Source of the DNA: Pseudomonas tructae
Lineage (GTDB): Bacteria; Pseudomonadota; Gammaproteobacteria; Pseudomonadales; Pseudomonadaceae
Assembly (NCBI RefSeq): GCF_004214895.1
Contig: NZ_CP035952.1
Span: 4,536,501 to 4,600,500, forward strand
Reading direction: 5' to 3'
Length of the DNA: 64,000 nt
In this document: positions 54,320 to 62,959 of the stretch, in pieces
Position numbering within the stretch: position 1 is the stretch's first letter
How the letters are laid out: each line of letters opens with the position of its first letter
Program-made: the position numbers and the translations under genes
The notes under the pieces: generated by a model
Databases searched by the model: none
Told to the model about the DNA's origin: nothing
What the model saw: only the letters and a program-made list of their open reading frames with translations

Positions 54320-54586
54320 AGCGCTTGAAATCCGCGAGGTGTGACAAAAGCCGAGCATTTTACCCTTAAACCGCCAGCGGGCGTAGGCCAATCCGATAAA
54401 GACTGCATTGTGATTAAGCACGGCCCTGACAGCGCGATTTGCTCTAAAAAGCCGGCTTTATGCGGCGAACGCCTTCCTATACTGCGACATAAGGCCACAC
54501 AAAGGTGACCTCCAACCTCTGGCCCAGACTTGGGGCCGCAAGCGCTCCGCTGGGGGGCGATGGCAACAACGACAGGAGTGACCGGC

Positions 54587-55186
54587 ATGATCCATCACGT
54601 TGTTGGGCTGTTTACCCATCCCGATCAGGAATGGAAAGAAATACGCGGTGAAGAAGAAAGCATCAGCCACATGTACCTGACCCACACTCTGATTCTCGCC
54701 GCGATCCCGGCGGTTTCGGCGTTCATCGGCACCACCCAGGTCGGCTGGGTCATCGGCGATCGCGCTCCGGTCATGCTGACCCAGGAAAGCGCGCTATGGA
54801 TGACCATCATGTCCTACCTGGCCATGCTCGGCGGCGTGGCGGTCATGGGCGCATTCATCCACTGGATGGCCCGCACCTACGACGCCAACCCGAGCCTGGC
54901 ACGCTGCATTGCCTTTGCCACCTATACCGCAACACCGCTGTTCGTGGGCGGCCTGGCGGCCCTGTACCCGCACCTGTGGCTGGGCATGATCATCGGTACG
55001 GCAGCAGTGTGCTACACGGTGTACCTGCTGTATGTCGGCTTGCCGACCTTTATGAACATTCCGTCCGATGAGGGGTTCCTGTTCTCAAGTTCAGTACTGG
55101 CGGTAGGGCTGGTGGTGCTGGTCGCCATCATGGCCTTCACCGTAATTGTTTGGGGACTGGGCGTGGGGCCCGTCTACACCAGCTAG
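54587..55186 (+). CDS. Yip1 family membrane protein
   Basis: A 199-residue membrane protein with five predicted helices (about 35-55, 75-98, 110-132, 138-158, 170-190). The soluble N-terminus, HHVVGLFTHPDQEWKEIRGE, is typical of bacterial YIP1-domain proteins. The function in bacteria is unknown. ACAGGAG lies 8 nt before the ATG at 54587; an earlier in-frame start at 54530 is less likely. It is divergent from ttcA. Confidence 0.82.
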   Translation: MIHHVVGLFTHPDQEWKEIRGEEESISHMYLTHTLILAAIPAVSAFIGTTQVGWVIGDRAPVMLTQESALWMTIMSYLAMLGGVAVMGAFIHWMARTYDANPSLARCIAFATYTATPLFVGGLAALYPHLWLGMIIGTAAVCYTVYLLYVGLPTFMNIPSDEGFLFSSSVLAVGLVVLVAIMAFTVIVWGLGVGPVYTS

Positions 55187-55326
55187 CGCAACCTATTAGA
55201 ATCGTCTGCAACATAGGTGCAACACCTTCAGGCCGCCGCAAGGCGGCCTGATGCTGTGCGCTGACAGGTGGCTCGGCAGCCGCGCCGCGCTTGCGGCATA
55301 ATTGTCGACCAGGAGTGTTCCCCGAT

Positions 55327-55821
55327 ATGCCCGAACTGCTCAAATCCCGCGTCGAAACCTGTTACCAGCAAGCCGAAAGCTTTTTCAAACGCCCCTTCCC
55401 GCGCCCTGAAGTCAGCTTCAAGCTGCGCGGACAGAAGGCCGGCGTTGCACACCTGCATGAGAACCTGCTGCGCTTCAACCTGCAGCTGTACCGCGAAAAC
55501 AGCGAAGACTTCCTCAAGCAGACCGTGCCCCACGAGGTGGCCCACCTGGTTGCCCATCAGCTGTTCGGCGAGCGCATCCAGCCCCATGGCGAGGAATGGC
55601 AGCTGATCATGCGCGGGGTCTATGAACTGCCGCCGCACCGCTGCCACAACTACGCGGTCAAGCGCCGCACGGTAACCCGCTATATCTACCGCTGCCCCTG
55701 CGCCGGCAGCGACTTCCCGTTCTCGGCCCAACGCCACAGCCTGGTGCGCCAGGGGCGGCGCTACCTGTGCCGGCGGTGTCGCAATACCCTGGTGTATAGC
55801 GGCGAGACCCGGGTGGAATAA
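55327..55821 (+). CDS. sprT: SprT family zinc metalloprotease
   Basis: A 164-residue SprT/Spartan-like protein. The zinc-binding helix is VPHEVAHLVAHQL (HExxH), with the third ligand in IQPHGEEWQLIM. A C-terminal zinc ribbon is made by YRCPCAG and YLCRRCRN. SprT in E. coli is linked to bolA expression, and eukaryotic homologues cleave DNA-protein crosslinks. CCAGGAGT lies 10-17 nt upstream of the ATG. A REP and a bidirectional terminator follow. Confidence 0.92.
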   Translation: MPELLKSRVETCYQQAESFFKRPFPRPEVSFKLRGQKAGVAHLHENLLRFNLQLYRENSEDFLKQTVPHEVAHLVAHQLFGERIQPHGEEWQLIMRGVYELPPHRCHNYAVKRRTVTRYIYRCPCAGSDFPFSAQRHSLVRQGRRYLCRRCRNTLVYSGETRVE

Positions 55822-55824
55822 AAG

Positions 55825-55861
55825 CATCGCGGACCTGCAGGAGCGGGCTTGCCCCGCGATG
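55825..55861. repeat. Short REP element
   Basis: CATCGCGGACCTGCAGGAGCGGGCTTGCCCCGCGATG: one full arm and a shortened opposing arm, just after the sprT stop. Confidence 0.75.
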
Positions 55862-55877
55862 AGACCTGCGCAGACAC

Positions 55878-55906
55878 AAAAAAGCCCATCCGAAGATGGG
55901 CTTTTT
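55878..55906. terminator. Bidirectional terminator sprT / dctA
   Basis: AAAAAAGCCCATC-CGAA-GATGGGCTTTTT, a 9-bp stem with an A-run on one side and T-run on the other, between the convergent genes. Confidence 0.93.
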
Positions 55907-55921
55907 ACATTACCGAATGCC

Positions 55922-57268
<1,347 letters not shown>

Positions 57269-57366
57269 TCATCCTTCCCAGGATGCGCAGTACCTAAAGC
57301 GCGAACCCTCCTGCACTGGAGGGATTTGTTGTGTCGAGCTGCCTGGCAGAACTCTGCTGAGTCCAT

Positions 57367-57382
57367 AGCAAGGCCGATGCCA
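57367..57382 (-). promoter_or_regulatory. Sigma-54 promoter of dctA
   Basis: On the minus strand TGGCATCGGCCTTGCT gives the -24 GG and -12 GC at the required spacing of 10 bp between them. A GC-rich inverted repeat AGCCCCG-GCTTTA-CGGGGCT (57402-57421) lies upstream and could bind the enhancer-binding protein DctD. RpoN control of dctA is established in rhizobia and Pseudomonas; the site here is read from sequence. Confidence 0.75.
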
Positions 57383-57515
57383 AAATGCGCTTTTAAGGTG
57401 CAAGCCCCGGCTTTACGGGGCTGCGCCGCACAACGAGGTTGCAGGCTGAGGGGACGAGGTTGGCGGATTTCCGCACGCCCCGGAAAAGAATCCGACAATG
57501 ATGGCGGTAATCCGC

Positions 57516-58871
57516 CTAGGTATTTCGCTCCACCTCGAAGCGAATGCGAAAGGCCGCGCCGCCCAATGGCGAATCGTCCAGGGTCAGGCTGGCGTCATAG
57601 CTTTCGATGATGTCCTTGACCACCGCAAGACCAATGCCCTGCCCCGGGTTTTGCCGGTCCAGACGCTCGCCGCGCTGGAGGATGCGCTCCCGCTGGTCGG
57701 GCGGCACGCCAGGGCCGTCGTCCTCGATACTCAGCACCACCTGGGTTTCACTGGCTTGCAAGCTGACACGTACCTGGCTCAGGCACAGGCGATAAGCGTT
57801 TTCCAGCAAGTTGCCGAGCAACTCGAGCAAGGCACCCTGCTCCATCGGCACCAGCGCCTGCTCCGGTACATCCACGCTGATGTGCACATGCTTGTCGCGA
57901 TAGACCTTGGCCAGGGTGCTGCACAAGCTGTCGAGCAATGGCCGCAACTGCACCTGGTGGCGTACCAGCCCGCTCTTGCGCAGGCTGGCGCGCTGCAGCT
58001 GGTAGTCGATCTGCTGGCTCATGCGCTCGATCTGGCTTTGCAACACTCGCGCCTGCTCACGGTCTTCGCGGCGCTGAGCCATGCTTTCACTGACGCCCTG
58101 GAGCACGGTCAACGGGGTTTTGAGACTATGGGCCAGGTCACCCAGGGAGTCACGGTAGCGCCGGCGCTGCTCACGCTCGCTGCGTAGCAGGCGGTTGAGC
58201 GAGTCAGTCAGGCGCAGCAGTTCACGCGGGTGTTCGCCGCTCAGGCCCTCGCGGGCGCCGGACTCGACATCGTCCAGCTCGCGGCTCATTTGCCGCAGCG
58301 AACGCAGGCCCCAGGTCAAACCGGCCCAGAGCAGCACCAGCAGCGCCAGCAACGCCGCGCCAAAACCCAGGTAGAGTTTTTCACGCAGGCCATCGAGGGT
58401 GTGCTGGTACTCACGCAGCGGCTGCAGAGCGACGATACTGAAGGCTGCGCTCTTGCCGCCGAGCAGCTTGACCTCGACGTCGTAAACGAAGAACTCCTCA
58501 CCATCATCCTGGCGAATGCGCGCGAACTCGTTGCCGCGTCCGTCATAGCGCGGGGTGTAGTTGATGTTCTCGTCTGCCGTGGCCCGTGAGCGCCACACCA
58601 GGTTGCCCTGGCGGTCGTAGATGTAGCCGAGCAGACGGCTGTCGGGCAGGTTGAATTTCTCGTCGGGCAACAGCACCGGCATCTGCAGGTTGCCGTCCTC
58701 GATGCGCGCGGCGGAAATCAGCGTGGTGATATCCGAAGCCAGGCGCTGTTCGATCGACTCCTGCAAGGCCAGGCTGAAGGCTTTTTGCAAGGCAGGCAGC
58801 AAACCGAGCATGAACAGCAGCGCCAGCACGGCAGCCGCCAGCATCAAGCGCAGGCGTAACGAACGAATCAT
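57516..58871 (-). CDS. phoQ: Sensor histidine kinase PhoQ
   Basis: A 451-residue kinase with an N-terminal helix (LMLAAAVLALLFMLGLLPAL), a periplasmic PAS-like sensor of about 130 residues with acidic patches (RQDDGEEFFVYDVEVK), a second helix at about 170-190, HAMP, HisKA with H248 (LGDLAHSLKTPLTVLQG), and HATPase (NLLENAYRLCLSQVR; GQGIGLAVVKDIIES). PhoQ senses low Mg2+ and cationic peptides. It starts in the ATGA overlap with phoP (58871), and the operon order oprH-phoP-phoQ is kept. Confidence 0.93.
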   Translation of the reverse strand: MIRSLRLRLMLAAAVLALLFMLGLLPALQKAFSLALQESIEQRLASDITTLISAARIEDGNLQMPVLLPDEKFNLPDSRLLGYIYDRQGNLVWRSRATADENINYTPRYDGRGNEFARIRQDDGEEFFVYDVEVKLLGGKSAAFSIVALQPLREYQHTLDGLREKLYLGFGAALLALLVLLWAGLTWGLRSLRQMSRELDDVESGAREGLSGEHPRELLRLTDSLNRLLRSEREQRRRYRDSLGDLAHSLKTPLTVLQGVSESMAQRREDREQARVLQSQIERMSQQIDYQLQRASLRKSGLVRHQVQLRPLLDSLCSTLAKVYRDKHVHISVDVPEQALVPMEQGALLELLGNLLENAYRLCLSQVRVSLQASETQVVLSIEDDGPGVPPDQRERILQRGERLDRQNPGQGIGLAVVKDIIESYDASLTLDDSPLGGAAFRIRFEVERNT

Positions 58872-59545
58872 CGGCAACGCTCGGTAAACAGGTAACCCAG
58901 ACCACGCACGGTATCGATCGGTTTGAAACCGTTGTTGCCCTCAAGCTTGCGCCGCAGGCGACCGACCAGCACCTCGATGACATTCGGATCGCGCTCGTCA
59001 TCGTCCGGGTACAGTTGTTCCATCAGCCGGTCCTTGGCCACCACCTGCTGATGATGACGCATCAGGTACTCGAGAATGCGGTACTCATACGCCGTAAGCG
59101 CCACCGGCTGCTCGTCGAGGCTGGCCTGCTTGCGATTGAGGTCGAGCACCAGGGGACCTGCGGCGATGGTCGACTGGGTAAAGCCGCTGGAGCGTCGTAG
59201 CAAGGCGTTGAGGCGGGCTTCGAGTTCCTCGAACTGGAAGGGTTTGACCACATAATCGTCAGCGCCTGCGGCCAGGCCTTCGACCTTGTCCTGCCAGTTG
59301 CCACGGGCGGTCAGGATCAGGATCGGGAAGCTCTTGCCCTGACCGCGCAACTGGCGGATCAGGTCCAGCCCGCTCATGCCCGGCAAGCCCAGGTCGATCA
59401 CTGCAAGGTCATGGTTGAACTGCTCAGCCTGGTACAGGGCCTCCTCGGCATCCGCCACCGCTTCGACCACATGCCCGCTCTCCGTCAAGCGGCTGAACAA
59501 GTGATGACGCAAGAGTGCCTCATCCTCGACCACCAGCAGTTTCAT
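58868..59545 (-). CDS. phoP: Response regulator PhoP
   Basis: A 225-residue OmpR-type regulator with D51 in HDLAVIDLGLPGMSG and the KPFQFEELEARLNALLRR motif. The winged helix has LTAYEYRILEYLMRHHQQVV and ERDPNVIEVLVGRLRRKLEG. The final GLGYLFTERCR overlaps the PhoQ start. GGAGGAG lies 4-10 nt before the ATG at 59545; a start at 59575 would be unusual. It should bind the GTTCAG arrays upstream of both oprH genes, including its own operon promoter. Confidence 0.94.
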   Translation of the reverse strand: MKLLVVEDEALLRHHLFSRLTESGHVVEAVADAEEALYQAEQFNHDLAVIDLGLPGMSGLDLIRQLRGQGKSFPILILTARGNWQDKVEGLAAGADDYVVKPFQFEELEARLNALLRRSSGFTQSTIAAGPLVLDLNRKQASLDEQPVALTAYEYRILEYLMRHHQQVVAKDRLMEQLYPDDDERDPNVIEVLVGRLRRKLEGNNGFKPIDTVRGLGYLFTERCR

Positions 59546-59664
59546 ACGCTCCTCCAGACCCGCACTGGCCCTCATTGGATTGGCCAGTCAATGTTGTCGA
59601 CCGATTGAGAATAACAGCGAACCGGTCGTGCGCATGCAGACCGGTTCGGACATCGCCAGGCGGC

Positions 59665-60267
59665 TTAGAATGCGTAGTTGGCCGACAGGTAAGTCTGGGC
59701 GCTGCTGTTCAGGCGCAGGCTGCCGACTTTCGGGCCATCATGCTCGGACAACTCTGTGCTGGCGTTGCTGCGCAGGTAACGGTAGCCCAGTTCCACCGAG
59801 GCATTGTCGCTGACTTGTTGCAGCACGCCGGCCTGCAGGCCGATGGCGTAGCCGGTGTCGGTGTCGCGGCTGTAGCCGGAGGACTCCATGCTCATCTTGG
59901 TCAGGCCGGCGCTGGCGCCACCGAACAGCTTGGTGGTGCTGCCCATCGGATAGAACATATCGTAGCTGCCCAGCAGGTTTTCCTGACGCACTTTCAGGCC
60001 GCTGTGGTCGTTGGAGACGTTGTCGTAGGTAAGGTAGTAGCGGCCCTGGTCGTTCATCTGGCCGACTCGGATGCCGTAGGTGCTGTCCTTGCGGATGATG
60101 CCATCGGTGTTCAGGTGGTCGGTGTTGCTGCTGAGCATGCCGGACTTTTTAATCTTGTCGCTGGTCTGGCCATACGTGACACCGGCAAACGTGGTGTCAG
60201 CGGCCTGAGCTGCGGCGCTGGCGCCAAGAAAAGCAACGGTGAGCAGCAGAGTGTTGAGCTTTTTCAT
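59665..60267 (-). CDS. oprH: Outer-membrane protein OprH, copy A
   Basis: A 200-residue small outer-membrane barrel. The signal peptide is MKKLNTLLLTVAFLGASAAAQA. Mature repeats of aromatic/hydrophobic strands include YGIRVGQMNDQGRYYLTYDN and LGYRYLRSNASTELSEHDG, and the last strand ends in the barrel signature QTYLSANYAF. OprH binds lipopolysaccharide and protects the outer membrane under low magnesium. It leads the phoP-phoQ operon and has four GTTCAG half-sites upstream. A longer in-frame N-terminus to 60648 runs across promoter and pseudogene and is not real. Confidence 0.92.
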   Translation of the reverse strand: MKKLNTLLLTVAFLGASAAAQAADTTFAGVTYGQTSDKIKKSGMLSSNTDHLNTDGIIRKDSTYGIRVGQMNDQGRYYLTYDNVSNDHSGLKVRQENLLGSYDMFYPMGSTTKLFGGASAGLTKMSMESSGYSRDTDTGYAIGLQAGVLQQVSDNASVELGYRYLRSNASTELSEHDGPKVGSLRLNSSAQTYLSANYAF

Positions 60268-60326
60268 GGTGTGGTACTCCAGGTGATGCACTGTGTTGGT
60301 GTGGAAGCTAGAGTACGCACGCCGTC

Positions 60327-60365
60327 CTGAACCGCTGCTGAACCCTTCCTGAACCTCGGCTGAAC
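60327..60365 (-). promoter_or_regulatory. Four-site PhoP box array of oprH copy A
   Basis: On the minus strand GTTCAG occurs at 60365, 60354, 60343 and 60332, exactly 11 bp apart with 5-bp spacers. A pair of such half-sites is the known Pseudomonas PhoP box. TACTCT, 11 bp past the last site, is the likely -10, in the position expected for activation. Confidence 0.8.
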
Positions 60366-60408
60366 AGTTGCACCGAATGCCAATCTGCTCGCACACAGGG
60401 GTGCCGAC

Positions 60409-60743
60409 CATGCATTGTCTGCCGCTCTGGCCCTGATCGGCGCCGCCAACCTGACCCAGGCTGCGGTGCAAACCCGTGCCCCCCCCTACCAGGATGCCGA
60501 TGGCAAGCGCCCGGGATCTGGCAGAGCAGGTAGAAAACTCAAGGAGGAAATGGACAAGGCCGAGGCGACTTATGAGTTCGTCAGCATTGCGGGAGCCAAG
60601 CATGGCTTTACCAACCCGGATGCCGACCGGCTGAGCCATGGCGAGCATGGTGGGCCGGATAGTGGCTACAACAAGTCGGCCGATAAGGGCTCGTGGCAGA
60701 CCTGCAAGCGTTCTTCACGAGGATTTTCAAGCCGCAACGTTGA
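60409..60743 (+). pseudogene. Dienelactone hydrolase family pseudogene
   Basis: The frame starts with a decayed signal peptide (ALSAALALIGAANLTQAAVQ) and the family's N-terminal QTRAPPYQDADG, then jumps to KLKEEMDKAEATYEFVSIAG and AKHGFTNPDADRLSHGEHGG, which form the C-terminal third of a periplasmic dienelactone hydrolase. The central catalytic part (about 140 residues) is missing. After SW a base is lost; continuing in the next frame restores ADLQAFFTRIFKPQR and a stop at 60741-60743. The remains lie between the two oprH copies. Confidence 0.75.
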
Positions 60744-60783
60744 GATCTGTTTCAGCGGTGCCGACGACGGACGGCGCAGCGGC

Positions 60784-60825
60784 CCCACGGCACTATGGCG
60801 ACAATGAATCGACTGCCCACCTGCT
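60784..60825 (+). pseudogene. Truncated 5' copy of the phosphopantetheinyl transferase gene
   Basis: These 42 bp match the sequence at 61689-61730 with five mismatches, all in the leader. The start and first seven codons (MNRLPTC) are identical at the nucleotide level, after which homology ends and the frame closes after 16 codons. It marks the border of the duplication that produced the second oprH gene. Confidence 0.8.
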
Positions 60826-60915
60826 TTGACGCTATTGCGTACAAATGCCCTTGAGCAGTCATGTCGCGCCGAACCTCAAGCTCATGGCCGGCAAATTCGA
60901 CGCGCGTTGACCCGC

Positions 60916-61515
60916 TTAAAATGCGTAGTTGACCGCCAGATAGCCCTGGGCACTGCCGTTGAGCTGAATCGACCCCAATTTCGTGCCATATTCAACCACT
61001 TCCGGGCTGGCATTGCTGCGCAAGTAACGATACCCCAGCTCCATTGACATGTTTGTCGACACGTGCTGCAGCACACCTACCTGAGCACCGATGGCATAGC
61101 CAGTGTCGGAGTCGCGACTGTAACCGGGAGAGCGTTGAGTAAACTTCGTCACGCCCATGGTGACACCGCCGAACAACTGCGTGCTGGGGGTGACCGGCAG
61201 AAACGCATCGTAGCTGCCGAGTAAATTTTGCTGGCTCAGTTTAAGGCCATCGCGCCTGCCAGAAGTCTGCTCGTAGGTGGCGTAGTAGCGCGCCACCTCA
61301 TTCTGCTGGCCAATACGCAGCCCCCAGGTACCTCCCCCATCGTTGACACTGCTGGCTTGAGCATTGTGCAAATTTGATTTGAGCTGACTGGATTTCTCGA
61401 TGTTAATGCCGGTCTTGCCGTAAGCAAGGCCAACGAAGGTGCTATCGGAGGCCTGTGCAAGGCTACTGACACCGCATACAGACATTGCAATGAGCAGCTT
61501 ATTGAATCCATTCAT
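60916..61515 (-). CDS. OprH-like outer-membrane protein, copy B
   Basis: A 199-residue paralogue of OprH. It has a signal peptide (MNGFNKLLIAMSVCGVSSLAQA) and barrel text close to copy A: YGKTGINIEKSSQLKSNL, LSQQNLLGSYDAFLPV, SPGYSRDSDTGYAIGAQVGV and ELGYRYLRSNASPEVVEYG. It ends GYLAVNYAF. A block of 10 residues (NDGGGTWGLR region) differs most. Four GTTCAG-type sites in its promoter suggest PhoP control too. Two OprH copies could differ in lipopolysaccharide binding or be dosage-related. Confidence 0.88.
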   Translation of the reverse strand: MNGFNKLLIAMSVCGVSSLAQASDSTFVGLAYGKTGINIEKSSQLKSNLHNAQASSVNDGGGTWGLRIGQQNEVARYYATYEQTSGRRDGLKLSQQNLLGSYDAFLPVTPSTQLFGGVTMGVTKFTQRSPGYSRDSDTGYAIGAQVGVLQHVSTNMSMELGYRYLRSNASPEVVEYGTKLGSIQLNGSAQGYLAVNYAF

Positions 61516-61575
61516 GATGTTATCTCCGCGCCTGGCGCTGTGGTTGGGTGCGGAGTCAAGGTTATGCAGGGAGCC

Positions 61576-61614
61576 CTGAACCAGAACTGAACCGCTGCTT
61601 AACCCAGGCTGAAC
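61576..61614 (-). promoter_or_regulatory. Four-site PhoP box array of oprH copy B
   Basis: On the minus strand GTTCAG, GTTAAG, GTTCAG, GTTCAG occur at 61614, 61603, 61592 and 61581 with an 11-bp period; the second has one substitution. TAACCT 11 bp after the last is the likely -10. The spacing equals that upstream of copy A, although the spacer bases largely differ. Confidence 0.78.
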
Positions 61615-61708
61615 AAAACGATTTCGTGAAAGGTCGCCCCTCATCTACAACGCCGTCTCCGGTTATCTTCACTGGCAAGCCCACAACACCCACGGCACAA
61701 TAGCGGCC

Positions 61709-62410
61709 ATGAATCGACTGCCCACCTGCTGCGCCCCGCTGCTGCACGATTGGCCCCTGCCCCGCCCGGTCCCCGGTGCGGTACTGGTCAGTTGCCCGTT
61801 CGACCCCGCCCTGCTGGCCAGCGATGACTTTGCCCGCGCCGGTATCGAGCAGACCACCAGCCTGCAACGCTCGGTGGCGAAGCGTCAGGCCGAATACCTG
61901 GCCGGCCGGGTGTGCGCTCGTGCGGCCTTGATGCGCCTCGATGGCCGCGACTATGTCCCGGGTACCGATGAAGACCGCGCGCCCATCTGGCCGGCCGGTA
62001 TCTGTGGCTCGATCACCCATGGCAAAGGCTGGGCCGCTGCGGTGGTGGCGCGCAGCAGCGATTGCCTGGGCCTGGGCCTGGATCAGGAAAGCCTGCTCAG
62101 CGACGAGCGCGCCGAGCGCCTGACCCGGGAGATTCTCACCGAAGCCGAAATCCAGCGCATGGACCCCAGCCAACTGGGCCTGACCGTGACCCTGACCTTC
62201 TCGCTCAAGGAAAGCCTGTTCAAGGCCCTCTACCCCATCGTTAAGCAGCGCTTTTATTTCGAGCACGCCGAAGTACTGGAGTGGTCTGCCGAGGGTCATG
62301 CACGCTTGCGCCTGCTGACCGATCTGTCAGCGCAGTGGCACCACGGTCGCGAACTTGAGGGGCAGTTCTGCCTGCAGGATGATCAACTGTTGAGCCTGGT
62401 CAGCGTCTGA
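61709..62410 (+). CDS. pcpS: 4'-Phosphopantetheinyl transferase (EntD/PcpS type)
   Basis: A 233-residue enzyme that activates acyl- and peptidyl-carrier proteins with phosphopantetheine. The three Sfp/EntD motifs are GICGSITHGKGWAAAVV, LGLGLDQESLLSDE (metal-binding D), and TFSLKESLFKALYP (KE motif). In P. aeruginosa the single PcpS serves both fatty-acid and siderophore carrier proteins. A duplicate of its 5' end lies at 60784. No ribosome-binding site is obvious. The fhuF gene converges 3 bp later. Confidence 0.92.
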   Translation: MNRLPTCCAPLLHDWPLPRPVPGAVLVSCPFDPALLASDDFARAGIEQTTSLQRSVAKRQAEYLAGRVCARAALMRLDGRDYVPGTDEDRAPIWPAGICGSITHGKGWAAAVVARSSDCLGLGLDQESLLSDERAERLTREILTEAEIQRMDPSQLGLTVTLTFSLKESLFKALYPIVKQRFYFEHAEVLEWSAEGHARLRLLTDLSAQWHHGRELEGQFCLQDDQLLSLVSV

Positions 62411-62413
62411 GCA

Positions 62414-62959
62414 TCAAGGTAGTAGCGGGCAATGCTCGCAATGCCCGACCCAGTCGACCTTGTAGCTCAAGCAGCAGGTACGGCGCCGGCGCCGGCCTGC
62501 AGCATCCTGGCTGACGGCGGCATATAGAGGGCTGCCTGGCGTTTCCAAAAGTGCCTGGAACCCTACATGGCCCGCACCGCCGTGCAGGGCCTGATCCAGG
62601 CAATCGCCGGCATTGCCCCACAGCACCGCCTCTGGCACCGGCCCCAACTGCGCCAGGCGCGCAACCATGGGCTGCAGGTGTTCCGCCAGCTGCGCCTGCA
62701 GGCCCTGGCACGGCGCCCCCTCAGCATCCAGCGCAAGCGGCAAGCCGCGCCCATCCAGCCTCACCGTGGTATGGCTGAACGCCGACAAGGGTGCACCGCC
62801 AGCCAACATCCGCCACACCAACGCGAAGTAGTATTTGGACCACTGCGAGACCAGCACCGGCCGCTGCGCCGGCATCAATACCGGGCCATACAGTGCCAGC
62901 AGCAGTGCATCAAAGCGGGCTTCATCGAGCAACGCCGGCAGGGCAATCGGTGTGGTCAT
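62414..62959 (-). CDS. FhuF-like siderophore-iron reductase
   Basis: A 181-residue protein. The C-terminal RTCCLSYKVDWVGHCEHCP contains the CC-x10-C-x2-C pattern that holds the unusual 2Fe-2S cluster in FhuF. The N-terminal part shows WSKYYFALVWRMLAGG, found in the family. FhuF releases iron from hydroxamate siderophores by reduction. It starts inside the stop of the upstream histidine kinase gene (ATGA overlap), so kinase and reductase are translationally linked. It is shorter than E. coli FhuF (262 residues). Confidence 0.85.
   Translation of the reverse strand: MTTPIALPALLDEARFDALLLALYGPVLMPAQRPVLVSQWSKYYFALVWRMLAGGAPLSAFSHTTVRLDGRGLPLALDAEGAPCQGLQAQLAEHLQPMVARLAQLGPVPEAVLWGNAGDCLDQALHGGAGHVGFQALLETPGSPLYAAVSQDAAGRRRRRTCCLSYKVDWVGHCEHCPLLP

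Noticed and set aside
59665..60648. Extended 327-residue form of OprH
   Set aside because: The extra N-terminus would cross the PhoP boxes and promoter; the true start at 60267 begins a clear signal peptide.
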